Source: Rummeliibacillus sp044763875
Lineage (GTDB): Bacteria > Bacillota > Bacilli > Bacillales_A > Planococcaceae
Direction: 5' to 3'
NCBI RefSeq assembly: GCF_044763875.1
Contig: NZ_JBIWGZ010000001.1
Location: forward strand, 868,001 to 932,000
Length of the DNA stretch: 64,000 bases
Shown piece after piece: positions 33,333-43,110 of the stretch (the first letter of the stretch is position 1; every line of letters begins with the position of its first letter). The translations under genes and the position numbers were made by a program. The notes below the pieces were generated by a model. It had not been told where the DNA came from. It did not search any database and was given only the letters and a program-made list of their open reading frames with translations.

Positions 33333-34130
33333 TTATTCCACATTATCCTCAACTTCCATACTTTTCGCAGGTGAGCCTCCCTTAAAGATGACAAGGAGTA
33401 TAATAAAGATTGTTAAAACAAGGCTAACCCAACCTTTGCCTAGCCCCAGACCTCCAGAGCTATGAGCCGCCCCTAACCAATCCGAGAACGAGGCACCTAC
33501 TGGACGCGTCATGATATAAGCGAACCAAAAAGCAAAAGTTTCATTTAGACCAAAGAATCGATAACCCAAAGCAGGGATAGCAAGCAAGACGGTAAATAAT
33601 AAGCCTGAAGAGAAGTAACCCAAGTGCATGCTTGTCGCGGTCATATCTCCTGCGGCGGTACCAAGTGCGAATGTTACCGACACGGTGAGCCAGTAAAAGA
33701 TCTCACGGCGACGGGTGAAGATGCTGTGGACGGACAGAGTTTTCTCTTTTGAATACCAAGTTATGAGGACAACAGCAAGTGCCACCATAAAGAAAATGGT
33801 TGAAACGATGTAGGGAATGCCCAGTCCGACACGAACGATATCTGCAGCCATTGTGCCAAATATGCTGACCATAACAACAACTAGCCAGTAAATCTTTGGT
33901 ATATATCGTCGTACTTTGAACTGCAAGATCATGGCGGTTATAAAAATAAGAAGACTTAAAGGTACCGAAATAAATGGATTTAGATTCTCGAATAAATAAT
34001 CGGAGGCCACTTCACCCATTCCAGTAGTCAGTAGCTTAGTAATCCAAAAGTAGAATGTAATTTCCGGAACCTTAGCAAAAATTTCTTTTGTTTGATTCAT
34101 GTTGACTGATAAAGATTTGTTTATATTCAC
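33333..34130 (-). CDS. COG4705-type membrane protein
   Basis: A protein of about 265 residues with eight hydrophobic helices in two similar halves. Each half carries a version of the conserved block: PEITFYFWITKLLTTGMGE with ASDYL in the first, and WLTVSVTFALGTAAGD in the second. The acidic residues in these blocks suggest ion or metal handling, but no substrate is established. The GTG at 34130 is chosen because GGAGG lies six bases before it. G+C is visibly higher than in neighbours (GGTGAGCC, GACGGACAG), and phage and IS30 remnants lie upstream, so recent acquisition is possible. Confidence 0.75.
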   Translation of the reverse strand: MNINKSLSVNMNQTKEIFAKVPEITFYFWITKLLTTGMGEVASDYLFENLNPFISVPLSLLIFITAMILQFKVRRYIPKIYWLVVVMVSIFGTMAADIVRVGLGIPYIVSTIFFMVALAVVLITWYSKEKTLSVHSIFTRRREIFYWLTVSVTFALGTAAGDMTATSMHLGYFSSGLLFTVLLAIPALGYRFFGLNETFAFWFAYIMTRPVGASFSDWLGAAHSSGGLGLGKGWVSLVLTIFIILLVIFKGGSPAKSMEVEDNVE

Positions 34131-34321
34131 GATTTGCCTCCAAATAACCATTAATGACAAAAGCTTAATCCAACTGCAAATTCTCCCCTATTGATAATAG
34201 CCAAACATTCCTTCAGCTAATACTATCATCTAAATTCTATTTACTTAATTTACATAAACTTTGCGGAAGAATTTCCTTACACCTATTGAGAAGGAATCCG
34301 TGATGGTGTGGCTAAAAGTCA

Positions 34322-34489
34322 TCAAAAAAAAGAACGATATATATGTGAAATGGTTTCATTTGCAACGGTGAAAATAGACTTTTCTTTAGGAATGAAGCGT
34401 CTAATTAGTCCGTTATGACGTTCGTTTTTACCACGTTTGCAGGACGTATAAGGATGTGTGAAGTAGACATCTGTCTTTTCCTTATTCAG
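34322..34489 (-). pseudogene. IS30-family transposase, C-terminal fragment
   Basis: Translation gives VYFTHPYTSCKRGKNERHNG followed by LIRRFIPKEKSI and a stop. This is the end of the DDE domain of IS30-type transposases, including the catalytic glutamate in NE and the NGLxRRFxPK signature. The N-terminal DNA-binding part and first two aspartates are missing. Confidence 0.8.
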
Positions 34490-34701
34490 CCATGATCTTT
34501 TCTACTATCTAAACGAAGCTTTTGTTTTGATAGTAAGATGTTTATTTTTCTAAAGTCTATTTACTTTTTTTGTCAATAGCCTTTTTCTTTAGTTTCTAAT
34601 TTACACACCTCCTATTTCGACTTTTAGTAACCACCACCCTTATACACTATTTTTATCGCACCCCTTCAATATTTTTAAGTTATGGGTATTTAAAGAAAAA
34701 T

Positions 34702-34733
34702 AAAAAAGCGGTCCACTTTACATGGTTCGCTTT
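34702..34733 (-). terminator. Terminator after the phage remnant
   Basis: AAAGCG and CGCTTT with inner ACCATG-type pairing form a hairpin, followed by TTTTATTTT on the minus strand. Confidence 0.6.
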
Positions 34734-34741
34734 AACTCTAT

Positions 34742-34904
34742 CTATTTATTTTGTGGCTTTATGCCATCAATTTGGTAAAGGGCTATGCAACGACAACCAT
34801 CATGAAATGGTGGGTGATTTACTCCTATGACTGCATCTGCAACACTTGCCGTGTAGCCTTGAAACTTCGAACAATCAGGACAAACTCTTTCATTGTAGTT
34901 ACCC
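34742..34904 (-). pseudogene. Phage minor head protein, C-terminal fragment
   Basis: The fragment reads NERVCPDCSKFQGYTASVAD, then NHPPFHDGCRCIALYQ and a stop. The CPxC...HxGCRC zinc-type pattern ends SPP1 gp7-like head morphogenesis proteins. An in-frame stop closes it upstream, so only the tail of a prophage gene remains, with its terminator. Confidence 0.75.
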
Positions 34905-35004
34905 TATAGGACATTAAAATCCTTTGCACCATTTAAAAGTGAAGAAACCAACCAATTAGTTGAAGAAAACATTGCTATTACAAATTATTATTTTAGTAAT
35001 CAAT

Positions 35005-36177
35005 TTAAACAGATTTAATTTTATGATTTCTTAGTGATGCAAGAAATATAAATAATAGAATACTAGCAATGATTGCAATTAAACCGTTTATATAAAATGA
35101 AATCTCTGCACCAAAAGTCTCCCATAACCATCCTGTAAGTAATGATGCCGGAAAGAATGCTATTCCTGTTACCATTGAATAGAATCCAAGTGCTGTTCCT
35201 TTGGACTCCGGATTTGCAAGATCAACTACCAATGCTTTTTCCACACCTTTTGTTAATGCCGAATATAAACCATAAAGGATGAACAAAAATACAAGACCTA
35301 GAGTAGAATGGATTGCTCCAAAACCTAAATAAACAATTCCATAGATTGCATATCCAGCAGTCAATATACCTCTTCGTCCGAATTTATCAGAAATCACACC
35401 AGACACATAAGATAGAAGTGAAGCAGTAAGATGAAAAAGTAAATATAATAATAATACATTAGTTGCGGAAACGCCTAAATCTGAAGCTCTTAATAATAAG
35501 AACGAATTAGAGGAATTTACTATGGTGAAAAGAAATACAACAATTAATAATTTTTTTACAGTTGGATTCAATTGCTTCCAGCTAAGTTTGTCCTTTGTAG
35601 GCATGGGATTTTTCTTCACCAACGGATTCAACTTATTCTCTTTAACTGCAAATAGAATTAACCATCCAATAATGACAGGAATTAATGAATAAAGAAAGAC
35701 TTTAGGCATACTCTCTGTACCATTGAATCGGATTATTAAATATGCAGCACCAATTCCAAGAGCAGCACCCAACATATCCATCATTGAATGTAATCCAAAC
35801 ATTCTCCCTTGTTTATTTTTCCCACCTGATTCTGAAATAAGTGCATCTCTAGGAGCAGTTCGGATACCTTTACCTGTTCGATCAATTAGCTTCCATAAAA
35901 AGATTCCTCCCCAACTGCTGGCAAAAATCAAAAATACCCTTCCCAATCCTGATAATCCATAACCAGTTATTGCTAAACGTTTTCTCTTTTTTATCCGATC
36001 GGAATACCGACCTGAAAAGAATTTCAATAAACTAGCCAAGCTTTCAGATAAGCCATCAATCATTCCAATGATAATAGGACCAGATGATGCTAGAATAATC
36101 GGTATAAGAGGAGTAACCATATACGTCCCCATATCTGTAAAAAAGCTAACCAAACTCATTAACCAAACATTATTCAT
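35005..36177 (-). CDS. MFS efflux transporter
   Basis: A 390-residue, 12-helix MFS protein. FFTDMGTYMVTPLIPIIL, the loop 2-3 GRYSDRIKKRKRLA and KLIDRTGKGIRTAPRDALIS in helix 4-5 place it with the drug- or metabolite-efflux MFS group that keeps a DRxGKGIRTxPRDA block. It is the last gene of a unit: it overlaps the histidine kinase by eight bases. The kinase and response regulator probably control it. Substrate unknown. Confidence 0.85.
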   Translation of the reverse strand: MNNVWLMSLVSFFTDMGTYMVTPLIPIILASSGPIIIGMIDGLSESLASLLKFFSGRYSDRIKKRKRLAITGYGLSGLGRVFLIFASSWGGIFLWKLIDRTGKGIRTAPRDALISESGGKNKQGRMFGLHSMMDMLGAALGIGAAYLIIRFNGTESMPKVFLYSLIPVIIGWLILFAVKENKLNPLVKKNPMPTKDKLSWKQLNPTVKKLLIVVFLFTIVNSSNSFLLLRASDLGVSATNVLLLYLLFHLTASLLSYVSGVISDKFGRRGILTAGYAIYGIVYLGFGAIHSTLGLVFLFILYGLYSALTKGVEKALVVDLANPESKGTALGFYSMVTGIAFFPASLLTGWLWETFGAEISFYINGLIAIIASILLFIFLASLRNHKIKSV

Positions 36178-37540
36178 TTAAACGTCCCCCCCTAGGTAAT
36201 AACAATTTTACCTCGGTCCCTATTCCTTCTTTACTATTTATCGTAATTTCTCCATTATGCTGTGTGATAATACTTTTTGCTATTGATAAACCAAGACCAG
36301 TTCCTCCTGTTTCACGGCTACGGGCCTTATCTACCCTGTAAAAACGCTCAAAAATTTGATTCATTTCATTTTCTGGGATACCAATACCATAATCTTTTAC
36401 ACAAATGAGTACTGATTGGTCATTTTTTTCTAAGAATACTTCTATTCTTTCATTACTATATTTCATTGCATTATCTAACAAAATGATAACTACTTGCTTA
36501 ATCTTTAATTCATCAGCACGAATAATGAATGAATCATCTTCAGAATGGCATGTTATTTCACGCTTATAAACATACTTCAGTTCATTTAGAGTGTTTTTAC
36601 ACAAAGCAATCAAATTAACCTCTTTCATTTCTAAGACATTTTCTTTTTCTAGAGTAGATAATTCTAAAAAAGTATCAGTCATCTTTTGAATTCTAGTAGC
36701 CTCTGAATGAATAGCCTGAATAGCCTCACCCGCCATTTGGTTATTTTCCGCCCCATGCCGTCTTAAATAATTTGCATAGCTCTTTATCACAGTTAAGGGC
36801 GTTTTTAATTCATGAGACGCATCAGAAATAAACTGTTTTTGTTTTTCCATATTAGATTGAATCCTATCAATCATACGATTAAAAGTCCTAGCCATGATTT
36901 GAAGTTCGTCGTTTGTTTTATTTTGTGTATTAACTTTTTTAAGAACACCACTCTGTTCAATTTCTTCTATGGTTTTGATCATGTTGGAAATGGGTCGCAT
37001 AATTATATTAGATAGCCATCTACCTCCAAGTAAGGACAATAAAGTTGCTATTATTGTACAAAGCACTAAGATCCCTCGAAGAATTTCTTTTCTCGTTTCT
37101 AGACCCGTTAATCTTTCCCCAATTTCCAAGCTCTCATTTTTTCCATTATTAATCGGAACTCGAACAATTAATACTTCTTCTTCCCCGTTTTCCGCCGAGA
37201 TCAAACGGGTTTGCGCAGTCTTTTTGTTCTGGTATTTTCCTTTAATCTTTTTTGAGAGTTTCTGATCATTAGTTACTTCATAAATTACTTTGTTATTGGG
37301 TTGTAAGATTCTGATATATGAATGGTCAGTTAAATAGTCTCTTAATTTTAGCTTTCCATCATGAGAGAGTTGATTTGTATCGTAGTTTTTTAGAATATCT
37401 TCTGCCTTTTGAAAAAGAACATTCTCTTCCATGTTTACTGTAGTTTTCATAAATAAAAAATAGACCGCGAAATTGATGAGCATTAGTATGCAAAGCATCC
37501 ATGCAGTTGTTAGAAGATTAATTTTTGTTGTAATCTTCAT
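36170..37540 (-). CDS. Sensor histidine kinase
   Basis: A 456-residue, membrane-bound kinase. Two helices at about 10-31 and 153-175 enclose an external sensor of about 120 residues, then a HAMP linker. The H box is SDASHELKTPLT with H243, followed by N box LLDNAMKYS, G1 DYGIGIP and G2 GGTGLGLSIAK. It overlaps the response regulator gene upstream by 23 bases and the MFS gene downstream by eight, so the three are translationally coupled. Layout resembles B. subtilis YkoH and CssS. The signal is unknown; the pump genes around it suggest a toxic compound or envelope stress. Confidence 0.9.
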   Translation of the reverse strand: MKITTKINLLTTAWMLCILMLINFAVYFLFMKTTVNMEENVLFQKAEDILKNYDTNQLSHDGKLKLRDYLTDHSYIRILQPNNKVIYEVTNDQKLSKKIKGKYQNKKTAQTRLISAENGEEEVLIVRVPINNGKNESLEIGERLTGLETRKEILRGILVLCTIIATLLSLLGGRWLSNIIMRPISNMIKTIEEIEQSGVLKKVNTQNKTNDELQIMARTFNRMIDRIQSNMEKQKQFISDASHELKTPLTVIKSYANYLRRHGAENNQMAGEAIQAIHSEATRIQKMTDTFLELSTLEKENVLEMKEVNLIALCKNTLNELKYVYKREITCHSEDDSFIIRADELKIKQVVIILLDNAMKYSNERIEVFLEKNDQSVLICVKDYGIGIPENEMNQIFERFYRVDKARSRETGGTGLGLSIAKSIITQHNGEITINSKEGIGTEVKLLLPRGGRLNE

Positions 37541-38234
37541 CTATTTTCTCCTTTATAGTAAAACCAATCCCTCTTACGGTCGTAATAAGACTAGAAGAAA
37601 AGCCTTGATTAATTTTTTTTCTTAGATGGGCTATCATCACATCAATTACATTGGTTTCACCCTCATACTCATAGCCCCAAATATTAATGATGATGTTTTC
37701 TCGTGTAGCTACTTTATTTTTATTTGTTACTAGATAAACCAATAATTCGTATTCCTTTGGCGTTAACGAAATGAATTTTTTATTCCTTTTCACTTCTCTT
37801 GCATCTGTGTTTATTATCAAGTCCGCAACAGTCAATAAGGAATCTCCATCCTTTGATTCTTCCTTATCAGATTGATTACGAATACAAGCACGAATTCGGG
37901 CTAATAATTCTTCAATTTCAAAAGGTTTTGTAACATAGTCATTAGCCCCCTGATCCAATCCTGCTACTTTATCAATTGTAGAATTTCGAGCGGTTAAAAG
38001 AATAACAGGAGTGTTACTGTTTTCCTTTCTTATTCTCCTAAGAATATCGATTCCACTTAACCCAGGCAACATAACATCCAATAAAATTAAGTCAATACCA
38101 GGTTGTAAGGCAGTTTCTAATCCTGATTTACCTTCATGTTCTACTGTGACTTGATACCCCTCATACTCCAATTCTACTTTTAAGACACGCGCAATCTGAG
38201 CTTCATCCTCGATTACAAGAATATGTGTTTTCAA
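37518..38234 (-). CDS. OmpR-family response regulator
   Basis: A 238-residue regulator: receiver domain at 1-118 with acidic pair E9/D10, phosphoacceptor D53 in LLDVMLPG and K103 in VTKPFE, then an OmpR-type winged helix at about 135-230 (SLTPKEYELLVYLVTN, VIDVMIAHLRKKI, VRGIGFTI). It starts on TTG with AAGGGA upstream. Its kinase is encoded next. Two sets of 11-bp-periodic direct repeats between this operon and the RND pump gene are plausible targets. Closest general relatives are YkoG-like regulators. Confidence 0.92.
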   Translation of the reverse strand: MKTHILVIEDEAQIARVLKVELEYEGYQVTVEHEGKSGLETALQPGIDLILLDVMLPGLSGIDILRRIRKENSNTPVILLTARNSTIDKVAGLDQGANDYVTKPFEIEELLARIRACIRNQSDKEESKDGDSLLTVADLIINTDAREVKRNKKFISLTPKEYELLVYLVTNKNKVATRENIIINIWGYEYEGETNVIDVMIAHLRKKINQGFSSSLITTVRGIGFTIKEKIDEDYNKN

Positions 38235-38281
38235 CTTCCCCCATCCCTTCTAACCATTTTTTCTATTAGCCCTTTTTCAAA

Positions 38282-39559
38282 TTATTCCTTTTCTACTACA
38301 AGTCTTAACATTTCAAACAATAAGAAATTGAAAAACATCCAGACACCACCGTATACATATCCCCCCATAATATCACTTGGAAGTACATTATTTGTTGCAA
38401 TATTGACAACTGTTAAGCCAATTAATACTAGCAACCCGGTGATAAAAACGAATAAGGAAGTATATGAATTTTTCGAATGACGAATAAGTAAAAATAAGCA
38501 AGTTCCATATATAATTATTAGAAAAGTAGCGTTAAGATCAGGAAATTTTGTGGAATAAAATTCTCCTACGAATCCTTTTGATTGAAGGAAAGAAAAGATC
38601 TTTATAACTGATTCATGAAATGGCCATGCTCCAAAAATAGAAACAAAAAGTAGAAGATACTCAAGTAACTTATTTCTATTATTTTTCCAAATACATATCA
38701 TCGTTACCCCAATAATTACTCCAAGTACATAAGGGGATTGAAATACAAGCAACCCTTTCATCCAACTTAAATATATTGATGACTTCACTATATATTCAGT
38801 AATCTCATTAAACTGAGTAAACTCATTATATAAATAGTCTTGAGCCATTCCCAGCATTAAAGAAACCATACCGATCAAAACTACAGTGAGAAAAATAAGA
38901 AAAATCTCTGTTTTTCTTATGACCTTTAATCTGTTGGTCAACCAATTAATTAAATGTATAAATGCATTTTTAATTTGAACTTTATAAAATCTAAAAACTA
39001 AATATCCAATTAGCAATATCGCCAAAATGACAATAAAAATAACAATATATTTACCTGCTGCTTGATGGAAGTTCTCCCAGTGAGGACCCAATTCTTTTCC
39101 TAGAGTAATAAAACATACTCCCCATAAAAATGATCCTATATAAGCGAGAATAGCAAATTTTTGGAATGACATCTTTGATATCCCCGAAATATAACCAGTG
39201 AAATGTCTAACTCCTGGAATAAAATATGCAAAGACCAACAATTTACTGCCTGAACGGTCAAACCAATCAGATATTTTTTTATATCTCTCTGGACCTAAGT
39301 GGATATACTTTCCATATTTTTCAATTAGTTTATACCCCCCTAACCTACCAATCCAATAGGTTACGGTAATTCCCGCACCAGCTGCAAGAAATTCTGTCAG
39401 AAGTGCCAAAGAATAATCCATTTTTCCCTGATATATAAAATACCCTGCAAAGCTCATTAAAAATTCACCTGAAATAGGTAAAGCCATAAGTTCTAGAAAA
39501 ATGCCTATGAATAATATCAAATAACTGTGCTGTTCAAATAGAGATAATAAGTAGTCCAT
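38282..39559 (-). CDS. DedA-family / PAP2-like fusion membrane protein
   Basis: A protein of about 425 residues with two parts. Residues 1-195 are a DedA (VTT) domain: LELMALPISGEFLM, GAGITVTYWIGRLGG and FAYFIPGVRHFTGYISGIS. Residues about 215-425 are a second helical domain laid out like PAP2 phosphatases, but the catalytic blocks are worn: FPDLNATF stands where FPSGHATF is expected (339-346) and NNVLPSDIMGGY where HYPSDVLAG is usual. The catalytic histidines are missing, so the second half is probably not a phosphatase. DedA proteins flip lipids and affect antimicrobial-peptide resistance. The ATG at 39559 follows GGAGGC. First gene of the regulator operon. Confidence 0.8.
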   Translation of the reverse strand: MDYLLSLFEQHSYLILFIGIFLELMALPISGEFLMSFAGYFIYQGKMDYSLALLTEFLAAGAGITVTYWIGRLGGYKLIEKYGKYIHLGPERYKKISDWFDRSGSKLLVFAYFIPGVRHFTGYISGISKMSFQKFAILAYIGSFLWGVCFITLGKELGPHWENFHQAAGKYIVIFIVILAILLIGYLVFRFYKVQIKNAFIHLINWLTNRLKVIRKTEIFLIFLTVVLIGMVSLMLGMAQDYLYNEFTQFNEITEYIVKSSIYLSWMKGLLVFQSPYVLGVIIGVTMICIWKNNRNKLLEYLLLFVSIFGAWPFHESVIKIFSFLQSKGFVGEFYSTKFPDLNATFLIIIYGTCLFLLIRHSKNSYTSLFVFITGLLVLIGLTVVNIATNNVLPSDIMGGYVYGGVWMFFNFLLFEMLRLVVEKE

Positions 39560-39659
39560 ATACAAGCCTCCACGTTTTATAAAAGAAACTCAGAGTAAGT
39601 ATTCCTTCAAATCTAGATTTAATTACAATTTAGCATGATAAATGTTCGAATGAGCTAAG

Positions 39660-39687
39660 TTAATGAATTCTTAATCTTATATTAATG
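39660..39687. promoter_or_regulatory. OmpR-type direct repeats, set 1
   Basis: TTAATG (39660), TTAATC (39671) and TTAATG (39682) recur with an exact 11-bp period and 5-bp spacers. The array lies about 100 bases upstream of the DedA fusion gene in the divergent spacer and resembles binding sites of OmpR/PhoP-type regulators. Confidence 0.55.
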
Positions 39688-39753
39688 GAACAAATAGGTA
39701 AACAAACAAAAATAAAAAACCTAAACTCTTTTCAAAATTATTCATTTTGCATC

Positions 39754-39807
39754 TTAATGAATTTTTAATCATTTATTCATAGATTGAAAAGTTTCCTTTT
39801 GTATACT
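39754..39807 (+). promoter_or_regulatory. OmpR-type direct repeats, set 2, with -10 of the RND gene
   Basis: TTAATG (39754), TTAATC (39765) and TTCATA (39776) repeat set 1 with the same 11-bp period. A TATACT -10 follows at 39802-39807, with the array in the place of a -35, as at PhoP-activated promoters. The RND pump gene starts 116 bases further on. Confidence 0.6.
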
Positions 39808-39922
39808 TAGACTACCCTTTTGGAAATAAGTTTCATAGTTGAATTCATGACACTATGTAACTGCCAAGAGATTAGCTTTTTTTCATAATGATTAGTGGAT
39901 TCATAATAAGGGAGGTATACGA

Positions 39923-42900
39923 ATGAAAAAATTTGTAGAGGCAGCCATGCAAAGAGCCATTCTAATGATTGTGTGTGTTGTCCTCATTTTGACTTGGGGT
40001 GGTATTTCTGCATTCCAAATGCAACGCGATTATTTGCCAGGTATAAATAATACAACGCTTTCGGTAAGTATGCGGGTACCTGGTACTCAAGCAGCTCAGG
40101 TAAAACAGCAAGTGACCGATAATTTGGCAAGTGCCGTCAAAACAGTGGATGGATTATCCAATGTGGAAACTACATCGTATGACGGTGGGTTATATATGAG
40201 TCTGTATTTCCCGATGGATACAGACATGAAACAAGCAGAAGATCAAGTAAATAAAGCTTTAGCAAATGCAGATCTTCCACAAACAATAACAACCACTCCA
40301 TCGGTAACCAGATTAACAACAAGTTCATTTCCAATTTTGACTTACAGTATAACAAGTTCAAAATTAGATGAACAAACACTACGTTCAACTGCAACACAAG
40401 AAATTGTTAAACAGTTAAAATCTGTTCCAGGTGTAGCAGATGTAACCGTATTTGGCGGAGCAAAAGATGGATATGTATTAACAATCCGCATGAAAGACCT
40501 TGTGAAAAACGGATTAACATTAGATGATGTAAATAAATCTTTTGCTTTAGCTGTTCCATCAATGCCACAAGGGAATATTGCAAATAACCAACTATCAATA
40601 CCTGTTTCTTTTGATGGATTACCATTAACTGAGAAACAAATGGAAAGCGCAACGATCCAGAACAAGGATGGGAAAGCAATTCCTGTTTCAGCATTTGGGA
40701 CCATTACGCATTCTTTAAATGACGTTAAAACCGTTTCCAGAACAAATGGATCACCAAGTGTTACGTTAAATGTAATCAAAACTCCTTCAGCAAATATCAC
40801 TGATGTCGCTGATCAAGTTAAAGACCGTGTTTCACATCTACACTTGGATACAGTAAATCCAAAAGACGTTTCTTTCCAACTTTTACTTGATCGCGAGAAA
40901 GAATTAAACAGCTCTCTTTTCGGATTGATTCGAGAAGGTTTACTTGGTTGTTTGTTCTCAATGATATGTGTATTCTTCTTTTTCCGAAATGTAAGATCTA
41001 CCTTATTAATTGCTATTTCGCTTCCAATCTCATTGTTAGCGACCACGGCTTTCTTAAAGTCAATGGGGATTACGTTAAATATTTTAACGGTTTCTGGTTT
41101 GATTGTAGCGATGGGACGTATTGTCGATGATTCCATTGTTATCTTGGACAACATGTATCGAAAACGGGAAGAATCGAAAGACAAACCTTTGCTTTCCATT
41201 CTTGCATCATCTGTTACTGAAATGCTTCCTGCGATATTAGGTTCTACTTTAACAACGATTGCCGTTTATATTCCAATTGCCTTTGTTGGAGGCGTAATTA
41301 GCGCATCTTACAGTGGATTTGCGTGGACAATCGTTATTGCATTAATCATTTCATTCTTTGTTGCAATGCTTGTCATCCCTGCTCTTGCATTTTTGGGATG
41401 GAAAGGTGGAAACAGAGAAAAACAATCGATCAAGCTCGATTCAAAAATGAAACCAATCTTGCAATCTGCTTTTAAACATAAAAAAGCAATGCTTATAGGT
41501 TCTATCTTAGTATTCTTAGCTGCTGGTATCTATTCTGCTTTTCTTCCAGTAAGTTTATTACCTAGTGCTAAGATTGGACAAATTGCCATTAAAGCAGAAT
41601 TACCAAAAGGAAGTACATTAGTCCAAGTCGATTCTGAAGTACAAAAAATTGAGAAAACATTGAAATCTAATCCGAAAGTCGAGGCGTATTCATCAAACTT
41701 TGGCTCTACCATGACACCGCAAAGTGATGATGTTTTTGACCAAGGTGGAGGCTTTATCACTTATCCAAATGTCGCCAACCTTTCTGTTGTGTTGAAGAAC
41801 GACAAGGATGCTGATACTGTCATCAAACAGTTACAAAATCAACTTCCGACATTATCAAAAAATGTCACTTATACAGTAACCAGCCAGAACATTTCTGGTG
41901 ATGATTCACAAATGCGTATATTGTTTACGGGTTCAGATCAAGCAACTTTAGATCAAGTAGCCCAAGAAGCAAGAACAAACTTATCAAAAATTGCGAACCT
42001 AAGTGTAGATGGGAAAGTTGATTTAACAAATAGTTCACCTAAATACAAAGTTACTTTTGATCAAAAAGCAATTCAAAATAAAGGTGTAAAAGTTGAAGAT
42101 ATTCTAACAGTCATCAATCGTTATATGTCTCAATCAAAAGATGCAACCATTTCGGTAGATCATAAAGCACTTCCTGTTGACCAATATTTAGATCAAATTG
42201 CATCAGGAGTAAACTCTGCGATTACGATAAATGCTTCAGCGGAGGATGTTCTATCTTCTCTTGCATCTGAAACGGTTAAAGGAAAAAATGGCGAATTAGT
42301 CCGTTTTAACCAAATAGCTAAAATAACAAAAGATTCGTCTCCTTCAACGATTAGTGAACGAGATGGTCAACCATACTCTCTTGTCACAGCACAGATTACT
42401 TCAAATGATATTAGTAAAGTATCAAACGAAGCAGACAAAACTTTAAGTAGCATGAAACTTCCTAAAGATGTAACGTACTCATTGGGAGGAATTTCTGAAC
42501 AAGTTAAACAAATGATCTTCGATATGTCAGTTGCCATTGGACTTTCAATCCTTTTAGTATTACTAATCACTTCTTCGATTTTCAAAGGATGGAGAGCACC
42601 ATTATCTGTACTTTTAAGCATCCCGCTTGCTTTAAGTGGTGTAGTTATTGCACTCACTCTATTCCATGGAGAATGGAATTTAGCAGCATTGATTGGTATT
42701 CTGATGCTAACTGGTATTGTTGTAACAAACGGTATTGTCTTAATCGACAAAATTGAAAGAAATCGAAAAGAGGGAATGCCGCTTAAAGAAGCTGTACTAT
42801 ATGGTAGTCTTTCAAGGATCAGACCTATTTTAATGACAGCAGCTGCAACAATCCTTACGTTGTTACCACTTGCCTTTTCTCATAGCGCCGATACAGTTGT

Positions 42901-43036
42901 TTCTCAAACTCTCGGTATTGTTGTAATTGGAGGTATGATCACATCAACACTTAATAGTTTCATCATCATTCCAATAATTTATGAATGGTTGCACAAAAAA
43001 TCATCAGAAAAGAATAATATTAAAACTATCAGCTAA
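39923..43036 (+). CDS. swrC: RND-type efflux pump (SwrC/YerP-like)
   Basis: A 1037-residue RND permease with the usual 12 helices and two large external loops. Helix 4 carries the proton-relay pair in GRIVDDSIVILDNM, and helix 10-11 has GIVVTNGIVLIDKIERNRKEG with the matching lysine. Length and wording are close to SwrC (YerP), which exports surfactin and other amphiphiles in B. subtilis. No membrane-fusion or outer-membrane partner is encoded, as expected in a Gram-positive. GGGAGG precedes the ATG and a terminator follows. Divergent from the DedA/two-component/MFS operon, with OmpR-type repeats in between, so joint control is likely (inference). Confidence 0.9.
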   Translation: MKKFVEAAMQRAILMIVCVVLILTWGGISAFQMQRDYLPGINNTTLSVSMRVPGTQAAQVKQQVTDNLASAVKTVDGLSNVETTSYDGGLYMSLYFPMDTDMKQAEDQVNKALANADLPQTITTTPSVTRLTTSSFPILTYSITSSKLDEQTLRSTATQEIVKQLKSVPGVADVTVFGGAKDGYVLTIRMKDLVKNGLTLDDVNKSFALAVPSMPQGNIANNQLSIPVSFDGLPLTEKQMESATIQNKDGKAIPVSAFGTITHSLNDVKTVSRTNGSPSVTLNVIKTPSANITDVADQVKDRVSHLHLDTVNPKDVSFQLLLDREKELNSSLFGLIREGLLGCLFSMICVFFFFRNVRSTLLIAISLPISLLATTAFLKSMGITLNILTVSGLIVAMGRIVDDSIVILDNMYRKREESKDKPLLSILASSVTEMLPAILGSTLTTIAVYIPIAFVGGVISASYSGFAWTIVIALIISFFVAMLVIPALAFLGWKGGNREKQSIKLDSKMKPILQSAFKHKKAMLIGSILVFLAAGIYSAFLPVSLLPSAKIGQIAIKAELPKGSTLVQVDSEVQKIEKTLKSNPKVEAYSSNFGSTMTPQSDDVFDQGGGFITYPNVANLSVVLKNDKDADTVIKQLQNQLPTLSKNVTYTVTSQNISGDDSQMRILFTGSDQATLDQVAQEARTNLSKIANLSVDGKVDLTNSSPKYKVTFDQKAIQNKGVKVEDILTVINRYMSQSKDATISVDHKALPVDQYLDQIASGVNSAITINASAEDVLSSLASETVKGKNGELVRFNQIAKITKDSSPSTISERDGQPYSLVTAQITSNDISKVSNEADKTLSSMKLPKDVTYSLGGISEQVKQMIFDMSVAIGLSILLVLLITSSIFKGWRAPLSVLLSIPLALSGVVIALTLFHGEWNLAALIGILMLTGIVVTNGIVLIDKIERNRKEGMPLKEAVLYGSLSRIRPILMTAAATILTLLPLAFSHSADTVVSQTLGIVVIGGMITSTLNSFIIIPIIYEWLHKKSSEKNNIKTIS

Positions 43037-43055
43037 TTCCGATTATTACTACTAT

Positions 43056-43090
43056 AAAAATGGCTTGGAGAAAATTCCAAGCCATTTTTA
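43056..43090 (+). terminator. Terminator of the RND gene
   Basis: AAAATGGCTTGGA pairs with TCCAAGCCATTTT around a small loop and is followed by TATT. Confidence 0.9.
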
Positions 43091-43110
43091 TTAATAAGTA
43101 AATTGTAGGA

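Noticed and set aside
40342..41199. Long minus-strand frames opposite the RND pump gene
   Set aside because: Complement of a strongly coding gene with no ribosome site or family resemblance.
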